A stretch of 64,000 bases of DNA, from NCBI GenBank assembly GCA_015075225.1, contig JABTUQ010000002.1, forward strand, positions 124,001 to 188,000, given 5' to 3'. Made by a program: the position numbers and the translations under genes. Below the pieces are notes generated by a model that had not been told where the DNA came from, did not search any database, and worked only from the letters and a program-made list of their open reading frames with translations. This DNA is from Burkholderiales bacterium (GTDB lineage: Bacteria > Pseudomonadota > Gammaproteobacteria > Burkholderiales > Nitrosomonadaceae). Positions 1 to 12,322 of the stretch are shown here, piece by piece; positions within the stretch are counted from its first letter, which is position 1, and each line of letters begins with the position of its first letter.

Positions 1-49
1 GTTTGTGAGAAGTTGGGTGAATTATTTCTAACAATACGGTGCCGGGATA

Positions 50-983
50 TTATTTCAGCGCTTCAATTGTTTTGTAAAAAGAATCTGGATCAGTTAACGC
101 AATATTTTCAAGACTCTTATCAATGCGCCGGTTTAGGCCAGATAAAACCTTGCCCGGGCCACATTCCACAACATGCTTTACCCCCTGAGATGCGATGGCA
201 CGGATTGTTTCTGTCCAGCGAACGGGATTATAAAGCTGGCGCGCCAATATTTCCCGAATGGAAGTAGCCTCCGAATGCGACCCGACATCTGCGTTGTGTA
301 AAACAGGAACTTGTGGAGGTTGTAACTGGATTTCCTTTAACAATATAGCCAGTTTTTCTGCTGCGGGTTGCATAAGCGAACAGTGCGAGGGAATGCTCAT
401 TGGCAATATAACTGCCAGCTTTGCTCCTTTTGATTTTGCTAGCGTTACTGCCTGGGTGATCGCTTGAATGTGGCCAGCTATTACTACCTGGCCAGGCGCA
501 TTGAAGTTTGCCGGTTCAAGTGAAGTGCCGGGTGTCGCATGCATTACTTCAGTACACACAGAGGAAACCATATCATCATCCAGCCCGACAATGGCAGCCA
601 TACCTCCTGTTCCCTCTGGAACAGTGGCTTGCATTACTGTTGCGCGGTAACGTACCAGTTTCAGGGCGTCAGCAAAAGTGAGTGACTCGGCAGCTACCAA
701 TGCGGCATACTCACCAAGGCTATGCCCAGCCATAAAATACGGCCTGGTTCCACCAGCTTTGCCGCCACGCTCTGTCAATAGCCACAGTCAGCATTACGGG
801 CTGGGTATTGGTAGTGAGGTTTAGGCTATCTTCAGGTCCATTACTGGTTAAGGACCACAAATCCTGTTGCAGAATGTCCGATGCTTCGGTAAAGGTTTCT
901 CGTATCAATGAAAGTTCTGTGTAAGCACCCATCATGCCGACAGTTTGTGAACCCTGACCGGGGAAAACGAAAGCAATCTTCAT
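50..983 (-). pseudogene. fabD: fabD, malonyl-CoA:ACP transacylase, frameshifted
   Basis: FabD loads malonate onto acyl carrier protein for fatty-acid synthesis in the cytoplasm. The N-terminal part (from 983, starting MKIAFVFPGQGSQ) and the remainder (with the catalytic GHSLGEY serine motif) lie in different frames. Removing one A from the AAA run at 758-760 (minus strand) joins RAWRQ to AGGTRPYFMAGHS with the spacing seen in E. coli FabD. The segment just before the junction is also about two residues shorter than in E. coli. The gene follows fabH by 6 bp in the yceD-rpmF-plsX-fabH-fabD operon. FabD is normally essential, so this is either a sequencing error in a homopolymer or a decayed copy backed by another elsewhere. 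The identity of the gene is clear; its functional state is not. Confidence 0.85.
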
Positions 984-989
984 ATTTGT

Positions 990-1952
990 TTACCAACGTA
1001 CCAGAACAGATCCCCAGGTGAAACCACCTCCTACGCCTTCCAGTATGATGTGTTGGCCGGGTAGGATGCGCCCATCGCGCACCGCCTGATCAAGTGCCAG
1101 AGGAACAGATGCAGCTGAAGTATTGCCATGTTGTGAAACTGTTTTCACCACCTTTTCCTCAGGGATTCCCAGTTTTTTTGCTGTTGAAGTGATAATGCGG
1201 ATATTGGCTTGGTGTGGAATTAACCAGTCGATATCGGAGGCTTGTAGCTGATTTTCTTGCAAAGCTTCTAACACTGCCTCTTCCAGGACTTTGACAGCAA
1301 ATTTGAAAACCGTGCTTCCTTCCATGGTAACGAAAGGTGTGCCTTGTATTTTGCCGGAATGGATTGAAGCAGGAGCAGAGAGGACTTGATTGTAACTCCC
1401 ATCCGCATGCAAATGGGACGAAAGGATACCGGGTTTTTGATCGCGTGCAAGTACTACAGCTCCCGCACCATCGCCAAACAAAACGCAGGTAGTGCGATCG
1501 TTCCAGTCCATGATGCGTGAATAAACTTCTGTACCAACTACTAATGCATTACGGGCTTTCCCCGAGCTGACAAACATATCTGCTGTGGCCAGTGCGTAAA
1601 TAAATCCACTACAAACTGCCTGAATATCAAACGCTGGTCCACGGGATGTGCCTAGCTTGTTCTGCAAAATACAAGCCGTGCTAGGAAAAATCATATCTGG
1701 TGTTGTTGTTGCAACAATGATCAGATCAATATCCTTTGCCTGGAGGCCTGCAGCATCTATGGCATTTTGACTTGCTTTAAGAGCAAGGTCACTCGCCATC
1801 TGGCCTTCGGCAGCGATATGACGCTGTTCGATACCAGTACGGGTTCGTATCCATTCGTCGCTGGTATCAACCATTGACTCAAGATCCTGGTTGGTCAGGA
1901 TCTTTTCCGGTAGATAGCTACCGGTACCAATAATCCGTGAATACATGGTCAT
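990..1952 (-). CDS. fabH: 3-oxoacyl-ACP synthase III (KAS III)
   Basis: FabH starts fatty-acid chains by condensing acetyl-CoA with malonyl-ACP. The 320-residue product has the family length and begins almost like E. coli FabH ([10 protein letters not shown]). The catalytic triad is visible: Cys114 in QAVCSGF, His247 in IPHQAN and Asn277 in HGNTSA. The glycine-rich [10 protein letters not shown] end is typical. There are two candidate ATG starts two codons apart (1952 and 1946), and the second matches the usual family start. plsX ends 10 bp upstream and fabD begins 6 bp downstream, so it belongs to one operon. Confidence 0.97.
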   Translation of the reverse strand: MTMYSRIIGTGSYLPEKILTNQDLESMVDTSDEWIRTRTGIEQRHIAAEGQMASDLALKASQNAIDAAGLQAKDIDLIIVATTTPDMIFPSTACILQNKLGTSRGPAFDIQAVCSGFIYALATADMFVSSGKARNALVVGTEVYSRIMDWNDRTTCVLFGDGAGAVVLARDQKPGILSSHLHADGSYNQVLSAPASIHSGKIQGTPFVTMEGSTVFKFAVKVLEEAVLEALQENQLQASDIDWLIPHQANIRIITSTAKKLGIPEEKVVKTVSQHGNTSAASVPLALDQAVRDGRILPGQHIILEGVGGGFTWGSVLVRW

Positions 1953-1962
1953 GTTCAGCTAC

Positions 1963-2997
1963 TCATTCTACTGATGCCGGTTGTGCAATGTTTTGCTGCA
2001 ATGTTTCAATGTGTTCAACAATGTTCCGCAAAGTGCCGCCGCGAACTTCTTCCACGGCACGTTTGATGGCGCAACGGAATGCGTGGCTATCAGCTGATCC
2101 GTGACTTTTGATGACGACCCCTCGTAACCCGAGCAAGCTTGCTCCATTATATTGACGATGATCGACTCGTCTTCTAAAAGCGTTGATAACCGGTAATGCT
2201 ACAAGCCCTGCCAGTCTGGTGAACAGAGATTGTTTAAACTCCTCGCGCAGGTAGCTTGCCAGCATTTGGGCCAATCCTTCTGAAGTTTTAAGAGCAACAT
2301 TGCCAACAAAGCCGTCGCATACTACTACATTGGTCGTCCCGCGGTAAATATCATCACCTTCAATGTTGCCGTAAAAGTTCAAATCACTGGAACGGAACAG
2401 CTCGGCTGCTTGCTTGACTACATCATTACCCTTGATTTCTTCTTCACCGATGTTCAGCAACCCGATACTCGGATTGGGTTTGTTCTCGATTGATGCAACC
2501 AGGGCGGCTCCCATCATGCCAAATTGGAACAGATGTTCAGCCGTACAGTTAACGTTTGCTCCCAGATCCAGTACATAGGTATGCCCGGAAATTGTAGGAA
2601 GAATCACTGCCAGCGCAGGGCGATCTATCCCTGGGATGGTTTTAAGAACAAATCGCGATGTGGCAAGTAATGCACCCGTATTCCCCGCACTGATACATGC
2701 CTGGGCTTCACCTTTTTTGACCAGCTTGATCGCTACCCGCATGGAAGAGTCTTTCTTGTTGCGCAAAGCTATGGCAGGGTGTTCATCCATGCCTACCACT
2801 TCACTCGCCGGATGTAATCTGAGCCGAGGGTTGGGTGAAACCTTGAGTTTATCAAGCTCCTTGGTGACAATTTCGGGCTTGCCAACCAGAATGATGTTGG
2901 TTTCAGTATCGTGCTGTAAGTGTTCGACAGCGGATGGAACTGTAACATGCGGGCCGTGATCGCCACCCATGCAATCAATTGCTACCGTTATATTCAC
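1963..2997 (-). CDS. plsX: phosphate acyltransferase PlsX
   Basis: PlsX converts acyl-ACP to acyl-phosphate, the donor for the first acylation of glycerol-3-phosphate in phospholipid synthesis. The 344-residue protein opens with the family signature [11 protein letters not shown] and contains the conserved AGNTGALL stretch and the [15 protein letters not shown] motif near the C-terminus. It sits between rpmF and fabH, the classical proteobacterial order, and reads through to fabH with a 10-bp gap. It acts as a peripheral cytoplasmic enzyme. Confidence 0.97.
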   Translation of the reverse strand: MNITVAIDCMGGDHGPHVTVPSAVEHLQHDTETNIILVGKPEIVTKELDKLKVSPNPRLRLHPASEVVGMDEHPAIALRNKKDSSMRVAIKLVKKGEAQACISAGNTGALLATSRFVLKTIPGIDRPALAVILPTISGHTYVLDLGANVNCTAEHLFQFGMMGAALVASIENKPNPSIGLLNIGEEEIKGNDVVKQAAELFRSSDLNFYGNIEGDDIYRGTTNVVVCDGFVGNVALKTSEGLAQMLASYLREEFKQSLFTRLAGLVALPVINAFRRRVDHRQYNGASLLGLRGVVIKSHGSADSHAFRCAIKRAVEEVRGGTLRNIVEHIETLQQNIAQPASVE

Positions 2998-3044
2998 TTG
3001 TCAGAATTTGGCAACAAGATCGGTTCAGTGAAAAAGAATTACGA

Positions 3045-3227
3045 TTATTCGTCGTTTTTGGTTTTAATTACTTTTTTACCACGATAAAAACCATTTGGGC
3101 TGATATGGTGCCTCAAATGAGTTTCTCCAGTAGTGGGTTCAATCGCAAGCGGTGGATTGGTTAGTGCATCGTGAGAACGGTGCATCCCGCGTTTTGAAGG
3201 AGATTTTTTATTTTGTTGTACAGCCAT
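3045..3227 (-). CDS. rpmF: 50S ribosomal protein L32
   Basis: L32 is a small basic protein of the large ribosomal subunit. The 60-residue product starts [20 protein letters not shown], which is diagnostic of L32. The usual proteobacterial C-terminal segment follows ([17 protein letters not shown]). It is located between yceD and plsX as in E. coli, where rpmF is co-transcribed with the fab genes. Confidence 0.97.
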   Translation of the reverse strand: MAVQQNKKSPSKRGMHRSHDALTNPPLAIEPTTGETHLRHHISPNGFYRGKKVIKTKNDE

Positions 3228-3270
3228 ATGTTTAACTCCAGAGTAAAAACGATTCAGTGAATATCAAAAT

Positions 3271-3774
3271 TCAGTGTGGATGCTTCAGCGATGCCAATAT
3301 GGAAAAAGGATGTTTTTTTTCAATATCTTCGTGTGTTTCTGTTTCCGCTGAAATGTGGCATCCGGTATCTTCATGCCGGGGAGAAACCGGCAGGCTCAGG
3401 ATGGCTTCATCTTCTACCAGAGCCAGAATATCGAGCTCATTCGAGGCGTAAATTGCATCTACAAAAATATCCTCGTCGTACAGTGCCAATTCATCCTCGG
3501 TTCTGGCTAAAAGCAGTGTTGTTTTAACATCAAGTACATACCCGATTGTTTTTAGGCAACGCTGGCAACTTAAATCGAGCGTGGCGTTAACAGCTATTTC
3601 CAGCATTGGTCGGTTAAGGTCATCCAGCTGGCCGCTAATCTCGTAAGTCAATTCCCCCGTTGAGTCCAATAAATAGCTTCCAAGACGTTGCAGGTCATGC
3701 AAAGGGATACTTCCCCGAAGTGCTTTACCGTTTCGGATGAAATCCAGTGTATCTATAACGAGTTGGTCGGACAT
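3271..3774 (-). CDS. yceD: DUF177/YceD family protein
   Basis: YceD proteins are small conserved proteins almost always encoded directly before rpmF; a link to 23S rRNA accumulation is known for some homologues. The 167-residue product has the conserved CxxC pair (DLSCQRCLKTI, about residue 70) followed by the acidic C-terminal half ending in the typical EAILSLPVSPRH region. Its ATG is only about 10 bases from a good sigma-70-like promoter, and no Shine-Dalgarno is evident, so the leader would be very short. It is the first gene of the operon running to fabD. Confidence 0.9.
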   Translation of the reverse strand: MSDQLVIDTLDFIRNGKALRGSIPLHDLQRLGSYLLDSTGELTYEISGQLDDLNRPMLEIAVNATLDLSCQRCLKTIGYVLDVKTTLLLARTEDELALYDEDIFVDAIYASNELDILALVEDEAILSLPVSPRHEDTGCHISAETETHEDIEKKHPFSILASLKHPH

Positions 3775-3783
3775 AAGGCGCGC

Positions 3784-3812
3784 ATGTTATATTTTTTATA
3801 ACACGGTGTCAA
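3784..3812 (-). promoter_or_regulatory. sigma-70-like promoter of the yceD-rpmF-plsX-fabHD operon
   Basis: On the minus strand a perfect TTGACA (3807-3812) is followed after 17 bp by TAACAT (3784-3789). The predicted start lies only a few bases before the yceD ATG at 3774, which would give a nearly leaderless transcript. The assignment is from consensus matching only. Confidence 0.5.
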
Positions 3813-3842
3813 AATCACAAACCAGCATACTACTATAATATT

Positions 3843-4439
3843 TTGAAAAATCTTAGAAATTGCCCTCCGCTCGTGCTGGGTTCCAGCTCGATTTACCGAT
3901 GTGAATTGTTGCGCCGCCTGCAAATTCCCTTTGACACTGCCAGCCCGGCCGTGGATGAATCCGTTCTGCCTGGAGAAGCGCCTGAAGCGACAGCTTTGCG
4001 GCTGGCGAAGGAAAAGGCGCATGCAGTGGCAGAGCAGTTTCCCGATGCACTCATTATCGGGGCTGATCAGGTTGCAGCTTTGGGTGATATGCAGCTGGGC
4101 AAGCCACTGAATCATGCAAATGCTGTCCGGCAACTTCGTCTGATGAGCGGCAAGGAGGTTGTTTTTCATTCGGCGTTATGCCTGTTCAACAGTCGTACAT
4201 CCCGTCTGCAGACACGTGTTGTACCTTGTGCGGTGAAATATCGTGAACTGAGCGATAGCCAGATTGAATGCTATCTTGCCAGGGAGCAGCCTTATCATTG
4301 TGCCGGCAGTGCAAAAGCGGAAGGGTTGGGAATCGTGTTGATTGAGCGTATCACCGGGGAAGATCCCAATGCATTGATCGGATTGCCATTGATAGCATTG
4401 GTGGAGATGCTGGCGAAAGAAGGGGTAACGCTATTCTAG
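3843..4439 (+). CDS. yceF: Maf/YceF-type nucleotide pyrophosphatase
   Basis: Maf proteins hydrolyse non-canonical NTPs, and the YceF subgroup prefers 7-methyl-GTP. The 198-residue product has the N-terminal [10 protein letters not shown] motif, the VDES/EKA segment, the catalytic-region IIGADQVA and the YceF-like [13 protein letters not shown] block. The C-terminus [15 protein letters not shown] closely follows E. coli YceF. The only suitable start is TTG at 3843; no ATG precedes the conserved region. It is transcribed divergently from yceD. Confidence 0.9.
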   Translation: MKNLRNCPPLVLGSSSIYRCELLRRLQIPFDTASPAVDESVLPGEAPEATALRLAKEKAHAVAEQFPDALIIGADQVAALGDMQLGKPLNHANAVRQLRLMSGKEVVFHSALCLFNSRTSRLQTRVVPCAVKYRELSDSQIECYLAREQPYHCAGSAKAEGLGIVLIERITGEDPNALIGLPLIALVEMLAKEGVTLF

Positions 4440-4564
4440 CCCAGGATTTTTCCGATCCGGCTACCGGGTTGTTCCTTCGGCATTCCAGTCGGGTACGAAA
4501 TGGCGGAAATCTGTGTTTTCGTGATACATTGGCTGCAGTTCAATATGAGTATCAGCCGTTTTCA

Positions 4565-4936
4565 ATGAATAAACCTTCTGCAGTCAGACTGATTGTCCTG
4601 GCGTTTCTTGTCAGCATGTTGGCAAATACATTTGGATGGTCGTTCAACGGCAAGGTATTCGCACATGAACTGGCGCATCATCATTACAGGGAACTGTTTC
4701 TGATGTATCCGGATGCACATCTTGAGCTGCACCATGCACTTGACGGCAATGTCGATCTGGATGCCGCCACGCATTTATGCCTGCATGCCGCGGGTCAGTT
4801 CCACCCGTTTTATTTCTCGCCATCATTGCAGATCAATACTGCCGATACCAGGGAAATGTTGCTAGTCACGGTTGACAGCACTTTCCCGGAAACCATACCC
4901 AATCGTCTTTATCATCCTCCCCGGCTGCTTGCCTGA
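4565..4936 (+). CDS. His-rich exported protein upstream of czcCBA
   Basis: I do not recognise this family. From the ATG at 4565 the product is 123 residues with a hydrophobic N-terminal segment (RLIVLAFLVSMLANTF) that would act as signal peptide or membrane anchor. It then shows several histidine groups (HELAHHHY, HLELHHAL, THLCLHAAGQFHP) and one cysteine. Small His-rich periplasmic proteins beside czc operons (for example CzcI types) are known, so a metal-sensing or metal-buffering role is inferred from context and composition only. Upstream in-frame codons lack an ATG, so the longer reading frame from 4469 is unlikely. Confidence 0.55.
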   Translation: MNKPSAVRLIVLAFLVSMLANTFGWSFNGKVFAHELAHHHYRELFLMYPDAHLELHHALDGNVDLDAATHLCLHAAGQFHPFYFSPSLQINTADTREMLLVTVDSTFPETIPNRLYHPPRLLA

Positions 4937-5089
4937 CCGTTTTCTGGCTGGCTAATTACCCTTGTAAAGCTGGTCAATCGCCGGAAAGACATGTTGGTTC
5001 CGCATGAAAACGGATATTGACCTGGCGATCCGATTCATTTGCTGTGTGTATCAATCCATATTCACAGCACGATTTCGTTATCAATCATC

Positions 5090-6456
5090 ATGATGAAATA
5101 TCAGGTAATCAAAAAACAATTGGGTGTATTTCCCCCAGTACATGTGATGTTGTTTCTGGCATGCATAGTGACAGGAATGGCACATGCTGAGGTGGGCGCT
5201 GTGCAGGGTGGGGAAGGACAGCAGGCCAGCAATATCAGCGAAAAGGGTGATCTTGTCCTGGGACAGGTATTACAGCTGGTTTTGCAGAATAACCCCGAAC
5301 TGGCAGCCTTTTCCAGAGAGGTGGCCGCACAGGAGGGCTTGAAACTGCAGGCAGGCTTGTTCATCAACCCTGATTTCAGTATCGAGGCAGAAGATATCAA
5401 TTCTTCCAATAAAGCCATTCAAAATTTACGACTTTTCGCATCAGCCAGCTGATTGAGCTTGGTGGTAAGCGATCAGCCCGGATAAATGTAGCGACGCTGG
5501 GTCAGGAACAGGCGGATCAGGCGTATGCTGCCAAACGATTGGAGATCATCGCCCGCACAGCCAGTGCCTTTGTCGATGTACTGGAGAACCAGTCGCAGGT
5601 GAGTGTGCTGGAAGATACCCTGCATCTGGTCCGGACTGCGATGGAATCCGTAATCAAACGGGTTGATGCAGGAAAAGCGCCCCCCATGGAGGCGATTCGT
5701 TCGAAAGTCGCGTTATCTCACCGCAGTATCGAATTGGAACAGGCCCGGCGCAACCTGGCTGCTGCCAGAATGAGGCTCGGCTTGCTTTGGGGTGAGGCAG
5801 AACCTCGATTCGGCCAAGTGCTGGGGAGCTGGAATCGTTTGTCGAAATACCCGGATTTGATCTGCTGATAAACCGTCTTGAAGCTAATCCGCTTGTGTTG
5901 CAAAGCCTGAAAAATATTGCACAACGCGAGGCAATGGTTGAGCTGGAAAAGGCAAAAATTCCGGACATAACAGTTGGCGCAGGAGTTCGGCGTTATCTGG
6001 GAACGGATGACACTACTGCCGTGGTGGGCATGTCGATTCCCATTCCAATTTTTAACCGCAATCAGGGAAATGAACTGGAAGCCCGCCAGCGCCTGAACAA
6101 GGCAATGGATGAGCGGATGTCGGTCGAATTACAACTCAGAACCGAATTTACGCGTAACTACGAGAATCTGCTGGCAGCCCGGAATGAAATCAGGGTATTG
6201 CGACGAAGTGTTGCCAGGTGCGCAAAATGCCTTCGAAAATCACCAATCAGGGGGTACCAGCTGGGCAAAATTCAGTTTTCTGGAAATGCTGGATGCCCAG
6301 CGTGCCTTTTTTCAGAACCGTATTCTTTATGTGCGGGCGCTGGCCAATTATCAGCGCCTGGTCAATACAATCGAGCAACTGATTGCCGGGTCGCTGGCCG
6401 ATTCTGCCGGGGATTCCGCAAGACTTAACAATCAAGGGAAGGAGCATATTCAATGA
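5090..6456 (+). pseudogene. czcC: czcC-like outer-membrane efflux protein, multiple frameshifts
   Basis: CzcC is the TolC-like outer-membrane channel of tripartite Zn/Co/Cd efflux pumps. The protein can be reconstructed from pieces in three frames: a signal peptide and LVLQNNPEL (to about 5420), RISQLIELGGKRSAR onward, then LESFVEIPGFDLL onward, and finally FSFLEMLDAQRAFF. Indels are placed at 5421-5427 (one base lost), 5823-5826 (one G lost from a run), near 6204 (one base extra or two lost), and +1 in each of the runs at 6236-6239, 6250-6254 and 6267-6270. The stop overlaps the czcB start (ATGA). It may be decayed or may reflect poor sequence; see findings. Confidence 0.8.
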
Positions 6457-7949
6457 ACATGTCTGGGCGATTACCCGTCGTTGCGGTGATTCTGGCCGGA
6501 GTTTTACTGGGAACATGGCTGCTGACCCGGGATCAATCCGGATTGCCGGATGTCGTGGAGCCATTTTCCACTGCAAAAAAAGGAGATGTATCTGAACCCG
6601 TGACAGGCCCCAAAGGGGGAGAGCTATTCACGAAAGATGATCTGGGTCTGGAACTGACCATTCACGAAAGCGGTACATTTCCCCAGTTCAGAATCTATCC
6701 GTATCTGAAGAAACAACCCTTGTCACCGGCAGAAACGAATGTAACCGTGGCCCTGTCGCGCCTTGGCAGGTCGGCTGAACTATTTCACTTCCGGCCGGAG
6801 AGCGATTATCTGGTCAGTGATCAGGAAGTGGGAGAGCCGCATTCTTTCGAGCTGGTCATCGCCGCTGAATATCAGGGGAAAACCTATCGCTGGAATCACA
6901 GCCAGATCGAGGCGCGTGTGGAAATGTCTGATGCAACGATGCGAAGCAGCGGAATTGAACTGGCTACCGCCGGTCCGGCTGTGATCCGCTCGCAGATTAC
7001 CCTGCCGGGCGAGATCATCTTCAACGAGCATAATATTGTGCATGTCGTGCCCCGTTTACCTGGCATGGTGGTGTCGATTGAGCGCCATCATGGGCAGAAG
7101 GTGAAAAAAGGCGAAGTGCTTGCTGTTATGGAGAGTGCCATGTTGGCTGACCTGCGCAGTCAGTATTTGCTTGCTCTCCGGCGCCAGGTACTGGCGCAGA
7201 CGATCTACGATCGGGAGGAACAATTGTGGCAGGAGAAGATCACCGCCAGGCAAGATTACCTTACTGCCCAACAACAGCGGGAAGAAGCCAGTATTACAAC
7301 AAAACTGGCGGCTGAGCGCCTGCTGGCACTGGGTGTGCAGCCGGAATCTGGTTTGTCCAGGAAAAATCTGGCCCGTTATGAAATCCGTTCCCCAATTTCC
7401 GGGATTGTCATCGATAAAGCGATCGTTACCGGGGAGGCCGTCAAGGAGGATAAAACCGTATTTATCATTGCCGATATTTCCACGATCTGGGCGGCTGTCA
7501 GAATATTCCCTGGCAATCTGCACCAGGTTCATATCGGGCAGCGGGCAGTTATCCGGGCAAATGCCTATGATCTGACGCAGGAAGGCGAGGTGATTTATGT
7601 GACGACGTTGCTTGATGAGCAGACTCGCACCGCAGTTGCCCGGGTGCAGCTCGATAATCAGGATGAACAATGGCGTCCCGGCATGTTCGTCAAGGCCGAT
7701 TTGCTGACTGAAGCAGTTGAGGTTCCGGTGGCGGTGTCGCTGGAAGGAGTGCAGGCAATGGGAAATCAGTCGGTTGTATTTGGCCGGTATGGAGAGTATT
7801 TCGAAATGCGCCCACTCAAACTGGGGCGCAGTGATGACCAGATGGCCGAGGTGATCGACGGTTTGTCCGCAGGCGAAGATTACGCCGCGAGCAACAGCTT
7901 TGTCATCAAATCGGAACTGGGCAAGGCAGGAGCAGCGCATGATCACTGA
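6453..7949 (+). CDS. czcB: CzcB-like membrane fusion protein of RND metal efflux
   Basis: This periplasmic adaptor links the RND pump to the outer-membrane channel. The 498-residue product has an N-terminal membrane anchor (about 8-24) and an extra N-terminal periplasmic domain (about 50-150). Next come a lipoyl/hairpin domain beginning near GIELATAGPAVIRSQITLPGEI with PGMVVSIERHHGQKVKKGE, then beta-barrel and membrane-proximal parts, and a His-containing tail (AAHDH). A good AAGGAG Shine-Dalgarno lies about 9 bases before the ATG at 6453, and the start overlaps the czcC stop by four bases, so the two were translationally coupled. The reading frame is intact, unlike czcC. Confidence 0.92.
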   Translation: MNMSGRLPVVAVILAGVLLGTWLLTRDQSGLPDVVEPFSTAKKGDVSEPVTGPKGGELFTKDDLGLELTIHESGTFPQFRIYPYLKKQPLSPAETNVTVALSRLGRSAELFHFRPESDYLVSDQEVGEPHSFELVIAAEYQGKTYRWNHSQIEARVEMSDATMRSSGIELATAGPAVIRSQITLPGEIIFNEHNIVHVVPRLPGMVVSIERHHGQKVKKGEVLAVMESAMLADLRSQYLLALRRQVLAQTIYDREEQLWQEKITARQDYLTAQQQREEASITTKLAAERLLALGVQPESGLSRKNLARYEIRSPISGIVIDKAIVTGEAVKEDKTVFIIADISTIWAAVRIFPGNLHQVHIGQRAVIRANAYDLTQEGEVIYVTTLLDEQTRTAVARVQLDNQDEQWRPGMFVKADLLTEAVEVPVAVSLEGVQAMGNQSVVFGRYGEYFEMRPLKLGRSDDQMAEVIDGLSAGEDYAASNSFVIKSELGKAGAAHDH

Positions 7950-8005
7950 GAGCATGCCGGTTGTTTCGTTGCAATATCGTCTTGTTCCAGGTTTTGCAGG
8001 TCTGA

Positions 8006-11263
<3,258 letters not shown>

Positions 11264-11526
11264 GCGGAAATTCAACTGGGGTTGTTGAATGTAATGCGGA
11301 TGAATTGAGTATGTGGCGTTGTGGGTGAGTACAGTGGCCATTGTTTAGGAATGAATCAAAGTATGTCGATTTTTTTTACACTTGCATTGCTTGCGAGACT
11401 GCTGCTGCTGACAAAGTGTTTTATAGCCTTGTTTTTTATGGAATAAAAATATATTGCAGGGTCAGGCATGAAATGTGCATGTTGATCAGATAAGCGGATA
11501 GCACAAGCATAACTTTTTCAGGTTGC

Positions 11527-11532
11527 TATACT
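11527..11532 (+). promoter_or_regulatory. extended -10 promoter for the PqqD/HprK cassette
   Basis: In the 309-bp AT-rich gap after czcA, TATACT at 11527-11532 is preceded by TGC, giving an extended -10 element about 40 bases before the ATG at 11573. No convincing -35 box is present. A strong purine stretch (AAAAGGGG) lies just ahead of the ATG. Apart from a short inverted repeat right after czcA (TTCAAC/GTTGAA, no T-run) I see nothing else in this gap. Confidence 0.4.
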
Positions 11533-11572
11533 GCTACAACATTTTTCAGGATTGAGTTAAAAGGGGTTGAAC

Positions 11573-12007
11573 ATGTCTGAAAACGAAAAACAGAAACAGC
11601 CTGTTTCAAGTGAAACCAATCATCAACAGGTAGTCAATGCCACACAACCGGCGCGCAGGCGATTGCTGAAAAGTACGGTTGCCATCCCGGTCATTATGAC
11701 ACTGCATAGTGGTGCGGCACTGGCTCGGACGAGCAATTTGGTAGGAGCGATAACTGAAGCAAATCAGGCAGCTACTGTGACAAACGATCTGGGCGCGCCG
11801 CGAATTGTTTGTGTTAATCCAGGAGATGGACCTATAGAACCTGGTGGATCTACCTATGATCTAGGCCTTACGCCAACGGCAACTTTGGGAGAAGCATCAC
11901 AGGATTTGGAAATACAGGCCCAGAATTGCCAGGCGGGAGGTGGCATTTTAATTTCGGGAGGGGCTTTTTCCTCATTGCAAGGTAGAGGTTTTTTTGCTGA
12001 TCTTTAA
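11573..12007 (+). CDS. small Tat-type exported protein, candidate substrate of the HprK-related cassette
   Basis: I do not recognise a named family. The 144-residue product has a 27-residue polar N-region and a twin-arginine motif RRRLLKS. A hydrophobic core (VAIPVIMTLHSG) follows, with an AxA-type cleavage site after GAALA, so it is predicted to be exported folded by Tat or at least exported. The mature part (about 95 residues) has only two cysteines (in RIVCVNPGDG and QNCQAGGG) and a Gly/Ser-rich C-terminus (GGGILISGGAFSSLQGRG). It is the first gene of a tight cluster with a PqqD-like protein, an HPr-kinase-like kinase and a nucleotidyltransferase. Its role as the modified substrate is inference from position and size. 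The start is the ATG with AGGGG upstream. Confidence 0.75.
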   Translation: MSENEKQKQPVSSETNHQQVVNATQPARRRLLKSTVAIPVIMTLHSGAALARTSNLVGAITEANQAATVTNDLGAPRIVCVNPGDGPIEPGGSTYDLGLTPTATLGEASQDLEIQAQNCQAGGGILISGGAFSSLQGRGFFADL

Positions 12008-12031
12008 TACATAAGTAGATATTCAGATTTA

Positions 12032-12322
12032 ATGGAGTTTATTTGGCGTGTGAACTATTTTTCAGCACTGCGCGTAGAAAGTTTAGAAGGGGAGTTTATT
12101 GTATTTCAACGGGAAGCCGGGAAAACCCATTTTCTGAATGAAATAGGTTTGAAAATCCTCTCCATTCTTGATCAGTCACCCGCCACGCTCGACTCGCTTT
12201 GCCGGGAGTTGTCGGAATATTTTACATTGCCGCCTGATACGCATTTTTCTGCACAAATTAACAGAACATTACAGCGTTACGAGGCATTGGGTCTGGTTTC
12301 AAGAGTGAAAGAAAACGCGTGA
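12032..12322 (+). CDS. PqqD-like peptide-binding protein (HPr-rel-A system type)
   Basis: PqqD-type proteins bind leader peptides and present them to modifying enzymes in PQQ and RiPP pathways. The 96-residue product shows the fold's hallmarks: a beta-rich half (VESLEGEFIVFQREAGKTHFLNEIG), then a helix ILSILDQSP and the winged C-terminal part ending YEALGLVSRV. The tryptophan at residue 5 and the position of the motif resemble the small PqqD proteins that accompany HprK-related kinase A. The last codons overlap the kinase start (GTGA), so the two are translationally coupled. It lies 24 bp after the small exported protein. The family assignment is from recall of motifs, not a search. Confidence 0.8.
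   Translation: MEFIWRVNYFSALRVESLEGEFIVFQREAGKTHFLNEIGLKILSILDQSPATLDSLCRELSEYFTLPPDTHFSAQINRTLQRYEALGLVSRVKENA

Noticed and set aside
3834-3839. TATAAT box in front of maf/yceF
   Set aside because: Transcription would begin at or inside the only usable start codon (TTG 3843) and there is no -35 partner, so it is probably fortuitous.
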